Shown: positions 9,985 to 20,459 of the stretch, in pieces
Layout of the letters: every line of letters starts with the position of its first letter
Numbering within the stretch: the first letter of the stretch is position 1
DNA from: Phoronis australis
Taxonomy: Eukaryota; Phoronida; Phoronidae
Direction of reading: 5' to 3'
DNA length: 64,000 nucleotides
Assembly (NCBI GenBank): GCA_002633005.1
Contig: NMRA01000492.1
Location: 70,083 to 134,082, forward strand
Notes under the pieces: generated by a model
Database searches by the model: none
The model's input: only the letters and a program-made list of their open reading frames with translations
What the model was told of the DNA's origin: nothing
Translations under genes and position numbers: made by a program

Positions 9985-10735
9985 TGAAGAACGAAACGAT
10001 TCTATATGCACGGAACAGACGTGAGAAGCGAAACCCCGCCAGAACGTTTGCCAAAGGTAGCTTCCAGGTTGCGAGTAAAGCGAACAGCTCAACAGGGAAA
10101 ACGGTTAGTAAATCGATGATGCCGATGTAATCCCCTCGCCTTCCAAGCAAGTATTGGAGCGCTATGGCCTTCCTGTGCGTGACCACTATACCGTGTTTTT
10201 CATACGGGAGGAAAAATCGAAGTAGGATGTCAAACAGAAAGACTATGTCGCAGAATACGGCGACTGCCCAGAACCCTGGGTTTACAGCATCGAAACAACC
10301 GATCAAAGGAGTCACAGCTATTGTAGCGAAAATTGTGACTATACAGAACCAATCCCAGCCGTTAATTATAGGATGGTGTGCCAGTCGCATAGTCGCCCGC
10401 AAAAAAGTACAGAGATGCCTCATGGATTGTTTTAGGTTGCCTATAGTCCATTTTGGATAGATTGTAAGATTTTGTTCTTCCATTGAAAACAGACGACTTG
10501 TAGGATGCTCCCCCAAATCTCTGGCCCGGTTTGTACGAGAACTTTTCCTACGCGCCGTAAGAAACATGTTCTTTGATAATTCACCACTGATGGTTTCTTT
10601 TAAGCAGACATCTTTTTCTTTGCTCACATTCAAAGTTAGTTCTGAAGTTATTTTCTTCGGTATTGTCCTCAGGTTCATTGTTCTTCCTTCCAGTCTCGGG
10701 TTCTTGGTCGATTTCTTCAAGTTTTTCATGATGAC
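9985..10735 (-). CDS. CNG/HCN/KCNH-superfamily channel exon 1: N-terminus and S1-S4
   Basis: Encodes the voltage-sensor half of a cation channel. From the ATG at 10729-10727 it gives 248 codons plus one base; the donor is A|GTGAGT. A basic cytosolic N-terminus (1-120) is followed by S1 (about 124-145, GWDWFCIVTIFATIAVTP), S2 (152-174, with FDILLRFFLPY, the family's L-D-I-x-x-R-F motif), S3 (200-220, YIGIIDLLTVFPVELFAL, like the iDllxxlP motif) and S4 (226-248, GFRFSRLFRAYRIVSFF, arginine every third residue). A TTGTTCAG acceptor just upstream (AG at 10737-10736) suggests another 5' exon, so the ATG may be internal or follow a 5'UTR exon. Channels of this type form plasma-membrane tetramers. 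Ion selectivity and ligand gating cannot be read because S6 and the cNBD are not seen. Confidence 0.85.
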
Positions 10736-12189
10736 CTGAACAAGTAAATCATAACTTTTCAAAGCAGTAAAAGCGAAGATTGAGATCGCTTAACAGTAAA
10801 TACATGCGCGTTCAATACGATTTTGTATGACTTCGTTCATTTGACGCGTAATTCAATCACGTGCACTGAATAACTTGACATGAAAATCATGAAATACGTT
10901 TATTAATTTGAACAAATTTCTCTCCTTTTTTCTTGTCGTGATAGTAGTTTTTAGAAGTTGTGAATCAAACTGCAGCAGTGACTAGCGTTTGCTGGCCATT
11001 CGTTTATATTTTGCCTAAAGCCTCGTGATGTTATCGTCATTAAGCTTGCGGAATTAGTCTTAATATTGGCATGTTCCACTTTTACCCACAACCCAAAACA
11101 AGGCCTTTAAATCAGTTTGAATCTGCGTCCCAAGAAAATTGGACAATAATCAATTATTATTTATTCAGATCACGTAAGCCTATCAGGTGGGTACACTTGC
11201 TTTCCATTGGTCAGTGATGGTTAACTTCCAGCAAATGCAAACTTGTGACGTTTTGCTCGATGTTCAGGCATTAAGGAGCTCTCCAATGGAATGGTTTCAA
11301 TGGAAAAATTTACTTTACTTGTCATGCTTTGGTTGAGTTCGTCATTGGTGCCAGCGGCAGAAAAAATATCGCTATTAAGTGTACACCCTATTGCGTGACG
11401 ACTTTATAGCCTCAAGCTTGAAGATATGGTCATTTATCAAAATCTGCAAGCATTTCGTGTTAAAGTCGACAGTTCCGTGAATTGAGGCGACCCTAACATA
11501 ACCACAATCAGACTGCGTTTTTGTGAAAGAATTTACAGCATGGAAAATCCACACACAGACATCTTTCGAACGATGGCTTCTGTGTATCTGTACTCAAACA
11601 ATTGGCTGTTTGTGAGAATACTATTGACGTTTCAATGAGTAACAAATTTTGTTCGGTACTGGACGGACAAGAGTAGATATGATTCGACAGTAAACGTAGC
11701 CACTTTATGATCACAAGGGTCTTACACATCCGGAACACCTCAGGAATTTCCATAACCTCAAATTGTCTCTCCTGGTGTTTCATGAGTGCCCACGTGCGAA
11801 CTTCAGTCTTTACAACAAAGGGATTTAGTCAAGAGGTTGCCAAAGTCATTGCTTCATTCCAGCAACGTCATTCTCTCTTGTTTAAAGAACTTAAAATCGC
11901 CAATTTCATATCAAAAACATCAAAAAATAGCCCCACCAGTCGGCCAGCCGTCAAATTATAACACACGCAAACACAATCCGACCACATATTAATTAGCTGA
12001 TCTCGAGTTATGAGCATTTAGTGGTCGATACATACTTTACTAAAAATCGGGACAACCAATTACATCACTAGTCATACTCCCTTGTGTTTATTGTGAAAAG
12101 TCACAAGATATTGTTGCTAGTTTTCTTGTGATTTGTGGTGTAATAAGAAATGGCGAGGCGTTGCGTTTGATTGTGGCAACTTAGTATTT
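10736..12189. other. 5' side of the channel gene; no gene recognised
   Basis: Should contain the promoter or further 5' exons of the minus-strand channel. No open frame longer than about 90 codons, no CpG-rich island by eye and no RNA gene. A short sequence around CATAACCTCAAATTGTC (11751) recurs loosely near 15970-16035. Confidence 0.35.
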
Positions 12190-15100
12190 CACCCCGGCCA
12201 ACCCGCGATCGAGAACGAGACCTTACACCAAAAATGGCAGACGACAGTGAAGTGAGTTTAAGTGTCATTTTCTTCTTAAATAGAGGCTACTTTGGTACCA
12301 ATGCGACACACCAAAAAGAGTCAGAGTTTAGCCTTTGTTGTGGATCTGAAATAATACTTGGCTTTTGCTATTTTTTTGAAATAGAGACCGCAGAATGCAA
12401 TGGCTTTCGGTAAAATGACTTGCATCTCGTAAATTCGTCAATTTCTACTTGTTATTAGCAATTCCTGGGTTCTTCAGTGGACACGTGTGACGTTTATAGT
12501 CAAATCGTCCCTGGTGACACCTTTGTTAGTTATAATTTGTGAAACAATTCGACGTATCTACCGATACAAGCAGGTCCTTGTGTGAGACGGCGATCGTTAA
12601 CGTAGCTGTTAATTCTCCATGGCGATCGTGAACGCAAAAAATGCGATCGTGAACGCACATTTTTTTCTGTGCATTTTCCTGAATAATTGTTAAAGCTACG
12701 GTGTTATATCAATAATTTTAGAATAATACGACCATGAATTAGTTGGCAGGTCAATTGTTTGTTATACTTTCACCGTTTCTTAGGATTTCTGTGTGAGATT
12801 TAGCCTCACAAGGGTATGATTAAATGCGTTTGATTTTTCAGTTGAATTGTAGCCGCATGAGGAGTCCTTCAGAGCGTTAACATACACGCCCTTCAAAAAA
12901 GAGTACCGGTAGCATAACTGCTGCATGTGAGAAAGGGCTGTGTATGCATATGTGTTGTGGAGCTTCGTTCAGGAAGAAACCTTTTTTGTATAACCACATG
13001 ACAATAAAACACAGTGTCACTCACTAGCTGCAAGCAAGACCTTTACCAGCCCCGTGTTGCATGGGGCAAGATTTTTTTACCGCATAAGAAAACACAATAT
13101 GAAGCATAGTGCTCAGGAACCAAGTTGTTTCAATGCCCTATCTGCGATCAATGTTTCACAGAAAGAGTAAGCCTGAGGACACTACTTGTTGTAAGTTTTG
13201 AATGTGTCATGTAAAGAGAATGCCTCCTTCTACAGACATGAGAATCAGAATCACCATGAATGAAATTATTCACTCCAGTAGTGAAAGTTGTTAATTCACG
13301 AAACTTTATTCAGGTTTACAGAGTTTATGGTTAGTAGTTGTCTGATGTGATAGTATTTTGACGTTTTGTTTTGAACCTTTTTCCAATTTGTGTTATTTCA
13401 GCAGCATCTTTAACAGAACCAGTGCATTTTTGTTGTGGTTGGGTACATTTAAATGGCCACTCTATGTGTCATTAGGTGATTCTTAATACAATTGTTATGA
13501 CCAATTAGTACTTTAAAGGAAAACTATATGTCTGCCATAACTGTAGAAACTGTTTTCATGTTTTTGTTGATTCCCTGTGAGAGAATTTTATACTATGAAC
13601 CGGTCCGAAATAGATTGTCTATGATTCAGTGATGATTTAGTCTAATACACTCCAAAAATAATTCGCAGGAAATGTACACTGGATGTGTTATGTTGATTTC
13701 CCTAAAGCAATGTTTTATATCTTTTTTCCGTATGACCAATTTTGAGGTGTGTGATAAAAGATTAATAATATTATAGAATTACTTTAATATTGTTGTTGAG
13801 TTCCTGTGTAATCACTACATTGTGTCTTGAAGTGATGTTAAAGACAACATTTTAACTACGTTTTTGAGAAAATCACAATATAGTAGGTGTATTATATCTT
13901 GCCTCACTCTTTTTCAATATCACGTTAAACTGGAGATCATGAACTGAAGATGCACTCAGGACCAGTACTACAAAACAGAAGAGTCAAACATATGTTGTAT
14001 ATCCAAGCCACACAAGTGCCACAAGTCAATCTGTTCATCTCTGTATCGATAATATCAGTAAATCATCCAACACCCGTTTTATCAGCAAAACAGTTAACAC
14101 TATTTCTGGCATTTTTTTTTAAATCCCAGACGTTCATGAGCGGTAATCTTTGAATCACCTCACGAATGGTGTTGCCGCACTCTTCTTGCTCCCCACAGGC
14201 ACGCTCATCATCATTCTTTGACTTCACTGGCGTATTTGTTTTTTTCCTTTTGCTGTCACAATCTTGCAAGAAGATTCGGCACTCGCTTTCCAGGGGCGGA
14301 TCCAGGATTTTGAGTTAGGGGGGGCAAGGCAAAGGAATAGTCAGAATTTTGCCACATGCGCGCACCCAGCTTAAAATGTAGGGATGCAGGGGCCTCGAAT
14401 TTTTGGGTTTGTGGACCTTATTACTAAAAAAGGTACACGGGGTTTGTTCAAGGCCTATGAATTGCGCATTAACCCTTCGAGCCCACTGGGGTGCGCGCAT
14501 ATGCTAGTCGGCAATTTGTACCCCGGACTGCCAAATGGTATCTGGGAGAATTTTAGGAGGTATGGCCCCCTNCCTCCTAAATCCGCCACTGCTTCCATCT
14601 GCATCAACAGTTTGTTTACTCCTGGCTTACACGCCACATGGAACAATTGCTGGGTGAGTCTTAGTTTAGAACCCCTTGTTCCACTTGTGTTCGTCTAAAA
14701 GTATGTCTGTATTTCAAAAACCTGGTAGGGTGTACTTTCACGCCCTGATTAATCTGTTCGTTGAAGCTCGCCTCACAATAATAACAGTGAACGTGTTTCC
14801 TGAAATGAAAATAAATTCATTTGTGAAAATATCTATAAATAAAATAAGGCTTGATGTACATGTAGTCGCTCATTTTAATTTAATGGTAATGCTATGATAT
14901 TGTTTAGTTTGGAAACGAAAGTAAAAGTAATGACTCAAAATGTGATTAATTCATTGCACCACACTTATTTTGTTACCCTTTTCACGTTTATAAGTAAAAA
15001 GTTCATAACTGTTCAGCACACCACGATGCGTTCTCGATCGCATAAACAAACAAAAATTTGCGTTTCCGATCGCTTATCGTTGCGTTCTCGATCGCATCTT

Positions 15101-15503
15101 TCAACAGAAAAGTGTCGAAAAATCAGAGATCCTGACAAAACTACGAAAAACAAGCGTTCTGTTATATTTTCACAAGTCACTTCTTCATAACTTCATGGTC
15201 AATTTATTGATTTAGTGCCAAAAATAACCGCAATTTGCCAAAATGACATACGAATCACCTTTGACTCAAGTGACGCCTCGTTCAACGTAACTTATCTCCA
15301 ATAATTGGAACAGACACCAGCCCAAACCTCTACCTGCCCTTCCTCAATGTGTTACACCTTGAACTCATGTCTCTGTTTTCACATTAGAAGTAAAAACAAC
15401 GTAAATTCATCAAATTTACTCACCTTGCCTGGCTTCGCTTCTCGCAACCGGTTTCGTTCTCTATCGCTTTCTGGTCATTCTCGATCGCGGGTTGGCCGGG
15501 GTG
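12190..15503 (+). mobile_element. 3.3-kb TIR element with GCGATCG subterminal motifs, non-autonomous
   Basis: CACCCCGGCCAACCCGCGAT and the next six bases (12190-12215) are repeated perfectly as the reverse complement at 15478-15503. Inside the left end, GCGATCG(A/T)GAACG-type motifs lie at about 12201, 12588, 12619 and 12641. Inside the right end they lie inverted at about 15028, 15060, 15081 and 15448. Orientation flips at the ends, as for transposase-binding subterminal repeats. Just inside the left TIR is ATG GCA GAC GAC AGT GAA followed by a GTGAGT donor (12234-12251), which could be the first exon of a lost or spliced gene. The interior has no transposase-like ORF and carries a nested small element (14293-14594). 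Superfamily not identified. Confidence 0.6.
14293..14594 (-). repeat. CAGTGGCGGAT element, second family, with internal N
   Basis: The ends are AGGGGCGGATCCAGG and TAAATCCGCCACTG. The interior GGTATCTGGGAGAATTTTAG and GCGCGCACCCAGC blocks match, in reverse, the copy at 54294-54628. The single N at 14572 falls in its C-rich end. Nested in the 3.3-kb element. Confidence 0.6.
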
Positions 15504-15756
15504 GTATTTTACCACACTGTGACTATTTTCGCTTTCCCGCGGATTATCAGAGAAGCGCAGATATAGCACGTTTGCGCGTGTTGAAGGACATGACACACTG
15601 GCGCTGGATACATGTACGTTCATACGCAGTGCTATTCGGATGTTCAGTGATGACGTACTATGGCAGTAGATGACGCATGTTGGGCCCAGAAATAACAACT
15701 GTCACACTGGGTTCAAAATGTCATAATGACGTCAAAATGACGTCATGCTAAACATT

Positions 15757-15840
15757 CCTATAAAAGCCGGATGGTTCAATGATGCTGACAATGTAGTCAC
15801 TTGTCAAAACAAGGTAAACGGTGATTTCAAGCACTTTAAA
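15757..15840 (+). repeat. short dispersed repeat, copy 1
   Basis: TATAAAAGCCGG followed by GACAATGTAGTCACTTG and GTGATTTCAAGCACTTTAA is closely matched at 52083-52162. TATAAA lies at its start, so it may be a promoter-bearing end of an element. Confidence 0.45.
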
Positions 15841-16500
15841 CCTGTTATTGCATAGGTACCTCGGGCCATTCGACGGCATTCGCCAGTTTGAGAAAGACAT
15901 GACTGGAATGATTCAATTTTGTATATTCGCCTCTGCTGATGACATCCGGGACATTTTGGGTATTTTTGTAACCTCAAATTATTCCTCGTAGCATGCAGAA
16001 CACGTTAAGCATTTTCATAGCCTCAAATTTCCCTCCAAGGTGAACATGATTTCAGTCATACGGCAAGCCATGTGACATTCAAACTGGTGAATGATTGACC
16101 GGATGACTAAAGTTTGCACATGTCCAACTAGATGACGAGGTTACGAAAACACGCGAGGTGATCCGAGTAACCTGGCCTGGGCGGTGTTTCATATCTGCGC
16201 ATGAGCGAATCACAATAGCAAAGGGTCGTTGTAAAGATGGAGACGGCTAATATCATGGCTTCTGCTTAACAGGTTTCAAAAATCGTGCGAGACGTCATTC
16301 TAAATTCGGATGTACTGTTAACTCCTGTTGAAGGAGATTCGACACTATTTGACAAAAAAGTCGTAACACAGTCGTTGTTGTACGACAATGACTAATTTAC
16401 AAAACGGGTTGAACCGTCATTTTTAAATTGACTGGTGTTTTAATTTTGATTCGACATCTTGAGTTCTACATGTAGTTGAGATTTGTTGTTATAGCATTAA

Positions 16501-17242
16501 AGAGACATGAAACGCGAAAGCTCGTCAAAAATAACTTTTAAGCAATCCTAGCTGAAGTACCTTCTCGCAACGTCAACTGTAAGAGTTATTCACTTTTCCC
16601 TGTGAGAGAATCTCCTCGAAGAAAAATCACAAAATTCAGGATTTTTGAAATACACGCAAATGAAAAACTCTATGGTCACCACAGATTTTCTATTCTTCCT
16701 CCCACTTATGATAAATGCGCGCATGATGACAAAGTCATTCCATAAACAGCTGACAGAAGGAATATAACGACAGATTATCACGTGCAATTGTACTCCGAAT
16801 CTGAGGTCGTCACGAACCGTATGGGGCAAGCCAGTGAAGCAAGCGATTTCCCAAAGAGAATTCCAAGTGCATTTTAGAATATATTTGAAAACTTCGATAA
16901 CTTCCTCACTAATTTAAACATCAATTGCCTCTCAATCCGGCTGCTGCTTGAAGTCGCCATTGTTTTGTTTACATCAAATGTCAAAGGTCACATTTTCCTA
17001 TTATATGGGAAATGTTACTTCTATGTCTTGCCATACCGGTACCAAATAAAGAGACACGCTTTGCCTTTTGGGAGAAAAATCAACGAAGTGAAACTAAAAA
17101 AATGTTGTGACATCAACAGAAATTCAAAATCCTTTAAGAGCTCACGGTAAAAATATCTGGTGAACACGTTGAATTCTGTTTCTGTGACAGAGATTTGCGT
17201 TGAGCAGTGCAGTTTTGTCCGTTTTTCGCGTTCCAGGCCTCT
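16501..17242 (+). mobile_element. 742-bp TTAA-flanked TIR element
   Basis: TTAA (16497-16500) and TTAA (17243-17246) flank termini AGAGACATGAAACGCGAAA and, inverted, AGAGGCCTGGAACGCGAAA, about 19 bp with few mismatches. TTAA target duplications are known for piggyBac and Kolobok; the AGAG ends fit Kolobok-like elements better than the CCC ends of piggyBac (inference). No transposase ORF, so non-autonomous. Confidence 0.6.
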
Positions 17243-17328
17243 TTAAGTAATCAAATGTCACAATTAATTAAATGTCACAACGTTGTCATACTAAAAATAG
17301 TTAGGGCTCAATGTATACGTGTCATCTC

Positions 17329-17446
17329 CAGTGGCGGATTGAGAGGGGAACAAGGGAGCCATGGCCCCACTTTATTAAACTTCTCCCAGAGTTCATTTGG
17401 CAGTTCGGGGGTGCGAATNCAACTCAAAGTCCTGGATCTGCCCCTG
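17329..17446 (+). repeat. CAGTGGCGGAT element, collapsed around an N
   Basis: CAGTGGCGGATTGAG, AGGGAGCCATGGCCCC, TCATTTGGCAGTTCGGG and a TCCTGGATCTGCCCCTG end match the 54294 copy. About 215 internal bases are missing exactly at the N (17419), so the assembly probably skips the middle. ATCTC occurs on both sides and may be part of a target duplication. Confidence 0.6.
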
Positions 17447-19910
17447 ATCTCGCCAAGTGTGACCTGGAGAAATACCAATGTCACCTAACGGAAAGGCACC
17501 GCATATACAGCGGTGCCGCCCCAACGCTTGTTTAGTTCAAAGGAAGAGTGTTCACAATGACGACTGATTTCCCGTTCAGCTCTTAACTCTGGAAGAATCC
17601 GACGATCAAATCACATTGTCTGTACTACGTCATGGAGTCACATCCATGTGGTGAAATGATGTGAGAGCTACAGGTAAAGTAAGTAGGTCATCACCATAGT
17701 TGTAGTGTCACTACAACTATGGTGGTGATCTTCTCACATTCCCTGAATGGTAATCGACACTTGTTGTCCTATACTGTGCATATCCTCATGATGTCTTATG
17801 AATAGACGAAACGTTGAGTTAACATGAACTTTTTATTTGTGCGGCGATTGTCCGTTTTCTAATCGTACTATGGCCAAAAAATGATGTAATTATTACGTTA
17901 GTTTTGTAATTATGTTGAGTTTATAATTATTTAGTTTTGGTAGCAGAAAAATTAAAGTTGCGAGTAGTTTCTTCAGTTTAGAACACAATACGATGGATCA
18001 GAGAAATTTTACTGCAGAAAATTTTTCAAACAAAGATAACCAGGAAGCTTTGTCATTTGTTCATCAAAAAACACATGATAAAGTTTGAGCACTTTTAACA
18101 CTGCAATGAACTCTTCAAAAACAGAAAATGACAATTTTGGCAGTTACCTTTGTTCGAATTTAAGGAAACTCTCCTGTACTCAGTGCGCATTCAATTCACA
18201 CCAAAGAGAGTACCTTTTTTAAAAGAACGTCCCCTAAATACTTGTCTGCAACGTGTGTATTTGAATCCATAAACTGCAACGCGGTGACCTGTGTGCTTGA
18301 GTGTTGGAGAAAGGCTGTTATTTAGCATCCCCATGTCAAAAAGTTTTCACTGTACCGCAAATTTCTGTAATTGCGCTCGCCCGGAAATGTGTCCTGGGAT
18401 CTTTAAGTAACGCAAGTTTTTACAACAACCACTACGTCACCCATGATTTTTAGCGCTTGCAACCCATCTATTCATTAATTTCCACGCGTTATGCTGTCTT
18501 ACATTTTGTTAGCAATGGGTCTCAAACTATCCCAGTGTAGTGCGGTCAGAATTATTTCAATTAGTCTTGAATTGCATTTTTGACTGGCATCTAAACCGCC
18601 TGCTTTTCGAGACGGGCACGTATAAAAGGACCAGCGACAATATGCGACACTACGGTAAGACATTTAGGTCTTAATTTATCCCAGTTTCATGAAACGGGCC
18701 CTTGGTTTCACGAACTGAATATAACACTTGAGGACAAAAGGTATCGTATTTGGTAAACATGTTATTAATGTTAAAGCTTGAAATCGCCTCCAATTTTGAA
18801 GTGAATTACTTCTGACGAGATTGTAACTCGCGAAAATCCTGCGAGTTGAGATTTTTACTGGGTCGCCAAAATATCTGAGATAGTATTGATGATGGAAGTT
18901 TGTGTGCGCACAGACATGAAACACCTCAGAAAACTGGTTTTGCGTCCACCTAAATGTCTGAGGTGTTCCGGGTGTTCTGTAGAAGCTGGCCAAATTCAAA
19001 TGACAGTTACATGAAATATCAAAAGAAATAGTATAAACTTTGCGTTACGTATGCTAAGCGATAGTTTCATGGGCGGCGCACCTGATAGGGGGCTGAGGGG
19101 GTTTCGCCCCCCCCCCCCTCCCCCCCCACACATTTTTCAGTGCTGCGTCGCCCGTTAGTTAGTGTTAGTATTTTGTCAACTTGACTGGAGACTTACAAGA
19201 GTTTGTTACCCAAACAAATTGTGTACGAGAGAGTGGGTGCTAGGGTGCCTGGTGATTACTGCGTCAAGATACTAAGCTAAAAGGTCGTGAGGTCACACGT
19301 GACGAGCCACTAACACTTGAGAGTGGCCATTCCACACGCCTTGGTCAGTGTACTTTGACCGATTATTATATTCAATTTTGCAAACGCTAGAGTACCATAT
19401 AGTAAAAACTTGAAAGCAACATAGAAAATGGATCGCTGACTTCGTACTGTTGTGTAGTAAGAATGTCAGTAAATGGAGTTCAGGGGCCCCTTACAAGAAA
19501 CTGATTAAGTTCCGTCTCGACTTTCAACCTTTGAAGCTTCCACATCCGGTAAATTAGTCGAACTTAAAGCAAAACTTAAGTTAAAATCTTAAGTCAAACT
19601 TAAGATCACTTTGTTTAAAATACAAATTGAAAATTCATCTTAAAATTGATTTAAATTTTTCTATTTAGATAGTTCAGTTTTCTTGGAATAGGTCCCTGAT
19701 TTCATAGGAAGGGTTTTCGAGGTATGGGGTGAGGGTGCGTATCATTGGGAAGAGGTGGTTCAGTTGCACCCGTTTGAATCATTTACTAATAAATGAGATT
19801 TAATATTATATAGGAACCCGGCTATGGTAAAAGAATGCCCAGTGTTCTCCAAACAAACAAAAATGTGGCGCCAAACCTACCAGGAAGTATTCCTTGCGGT
19901 TGTTTCTAGT
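17447..19910. other. no gene; one strong palindrome and a C tract
   Basis: No coding exon recognised. It contains the hairpin at 17686-17730 and a C-rich tract at about 19107-19130 inside a GGGGGCTGAGGGGGTTTCGCC context, as in other element ends here. Confidence 0.4.
17686..17730. repeat. near-perfect hairpin, 21-bp arms, 3-nt loop
   Basis: The arms 17686-17706 and 17710-17730 (core CACCATAGTTGTAGT) pair with two mismatches around GTC. Confidence 0.8.
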
Positions 19911-20255
19911 AAAAGACTTATCACAGATTTCAGTGAGGCAGCTGTCGTGTTTTTGTTCTGTAAGCAGATTTAGCATCATTGAAATTTGATAGCACACTGC
20001 ACGAGGTTTCCATTATAGCTAATGTCATTGTATTCCGTTAACAGAGTTAAACTTTGACCACTTTGTTGACGTCTCGGGGAATTTGTTTGGGCAATCAGTG
20101 GATGGAAACGATAAGGAAATACAGTACGCGGAAATGTGTTTGTCGTTTTCTCTAGGAATTTTGATTCGTTAAGCCTTCTAAACAGTTGCACGTTTGCGGC
20201 GGGGTAGAAATGTCGTCGTACACAAAGCCTTTAAAAGGGAGTGGAGACAGTAACG
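19911..20255 (+). promoter_or_regulatory. 5' flank and leader of collagen gene 1, duplicated at gene 2
   Basis: Blocks such as CACAGATTTCA, TGACCACTTTGTTG, TAAGGAAATACA and CCTTCTAAACAGTTG recur in the same order at 34774-35823, where an insertion of about 690 bases splits them. The promoter-proximal region was therefore copied with the gene. No convincing TATA box or initiator; the transcription start is not placed. Confidence 0.5.
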
Positions 20256-20459
20256 ATGCATCTATTAACTATGGTAAGCGTGACAACACACATTGCAGTT
20301 ATCGCAATCCTTGCGACTGTCTCGGCGGTGCTAGCCGTGACATTGCCGGACTCCGATGTCCACAAGTCGTTACGAGAGTTGCAAGACTTGGTGCGTCGTT
20401 TGAACAGTAGATTTGATGATCTAGAGAAGCGAGTTGCAGGATTGCAAACACAACCCGCG
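20256..20459 (+). CDS. collagen gene 1 exon 1
   Basis: 68 codons, phase 0 end, donor GCG|GTAAGT. Start chosen at the ATG of MHLLTMVSVT because it aligns with the only ATG start available in gene 2; a second in-frame Met is six codons in. Encodes the hydrophobic N-terminus and the coiled coil. Confidence 0.85.

Noticed and set aside
9727-9987. 86-codon plus-strand frame with a faint resemblance to a LINE C-terminus
   Set aside because: Overlaps a dispersed repeat and the antisense of channel exon 1; resemblance too weak.
14384-14698. 104-codon open frame across an N
   Set aside because: Lies in a non-coding TIR element and depends on an undetermined base.
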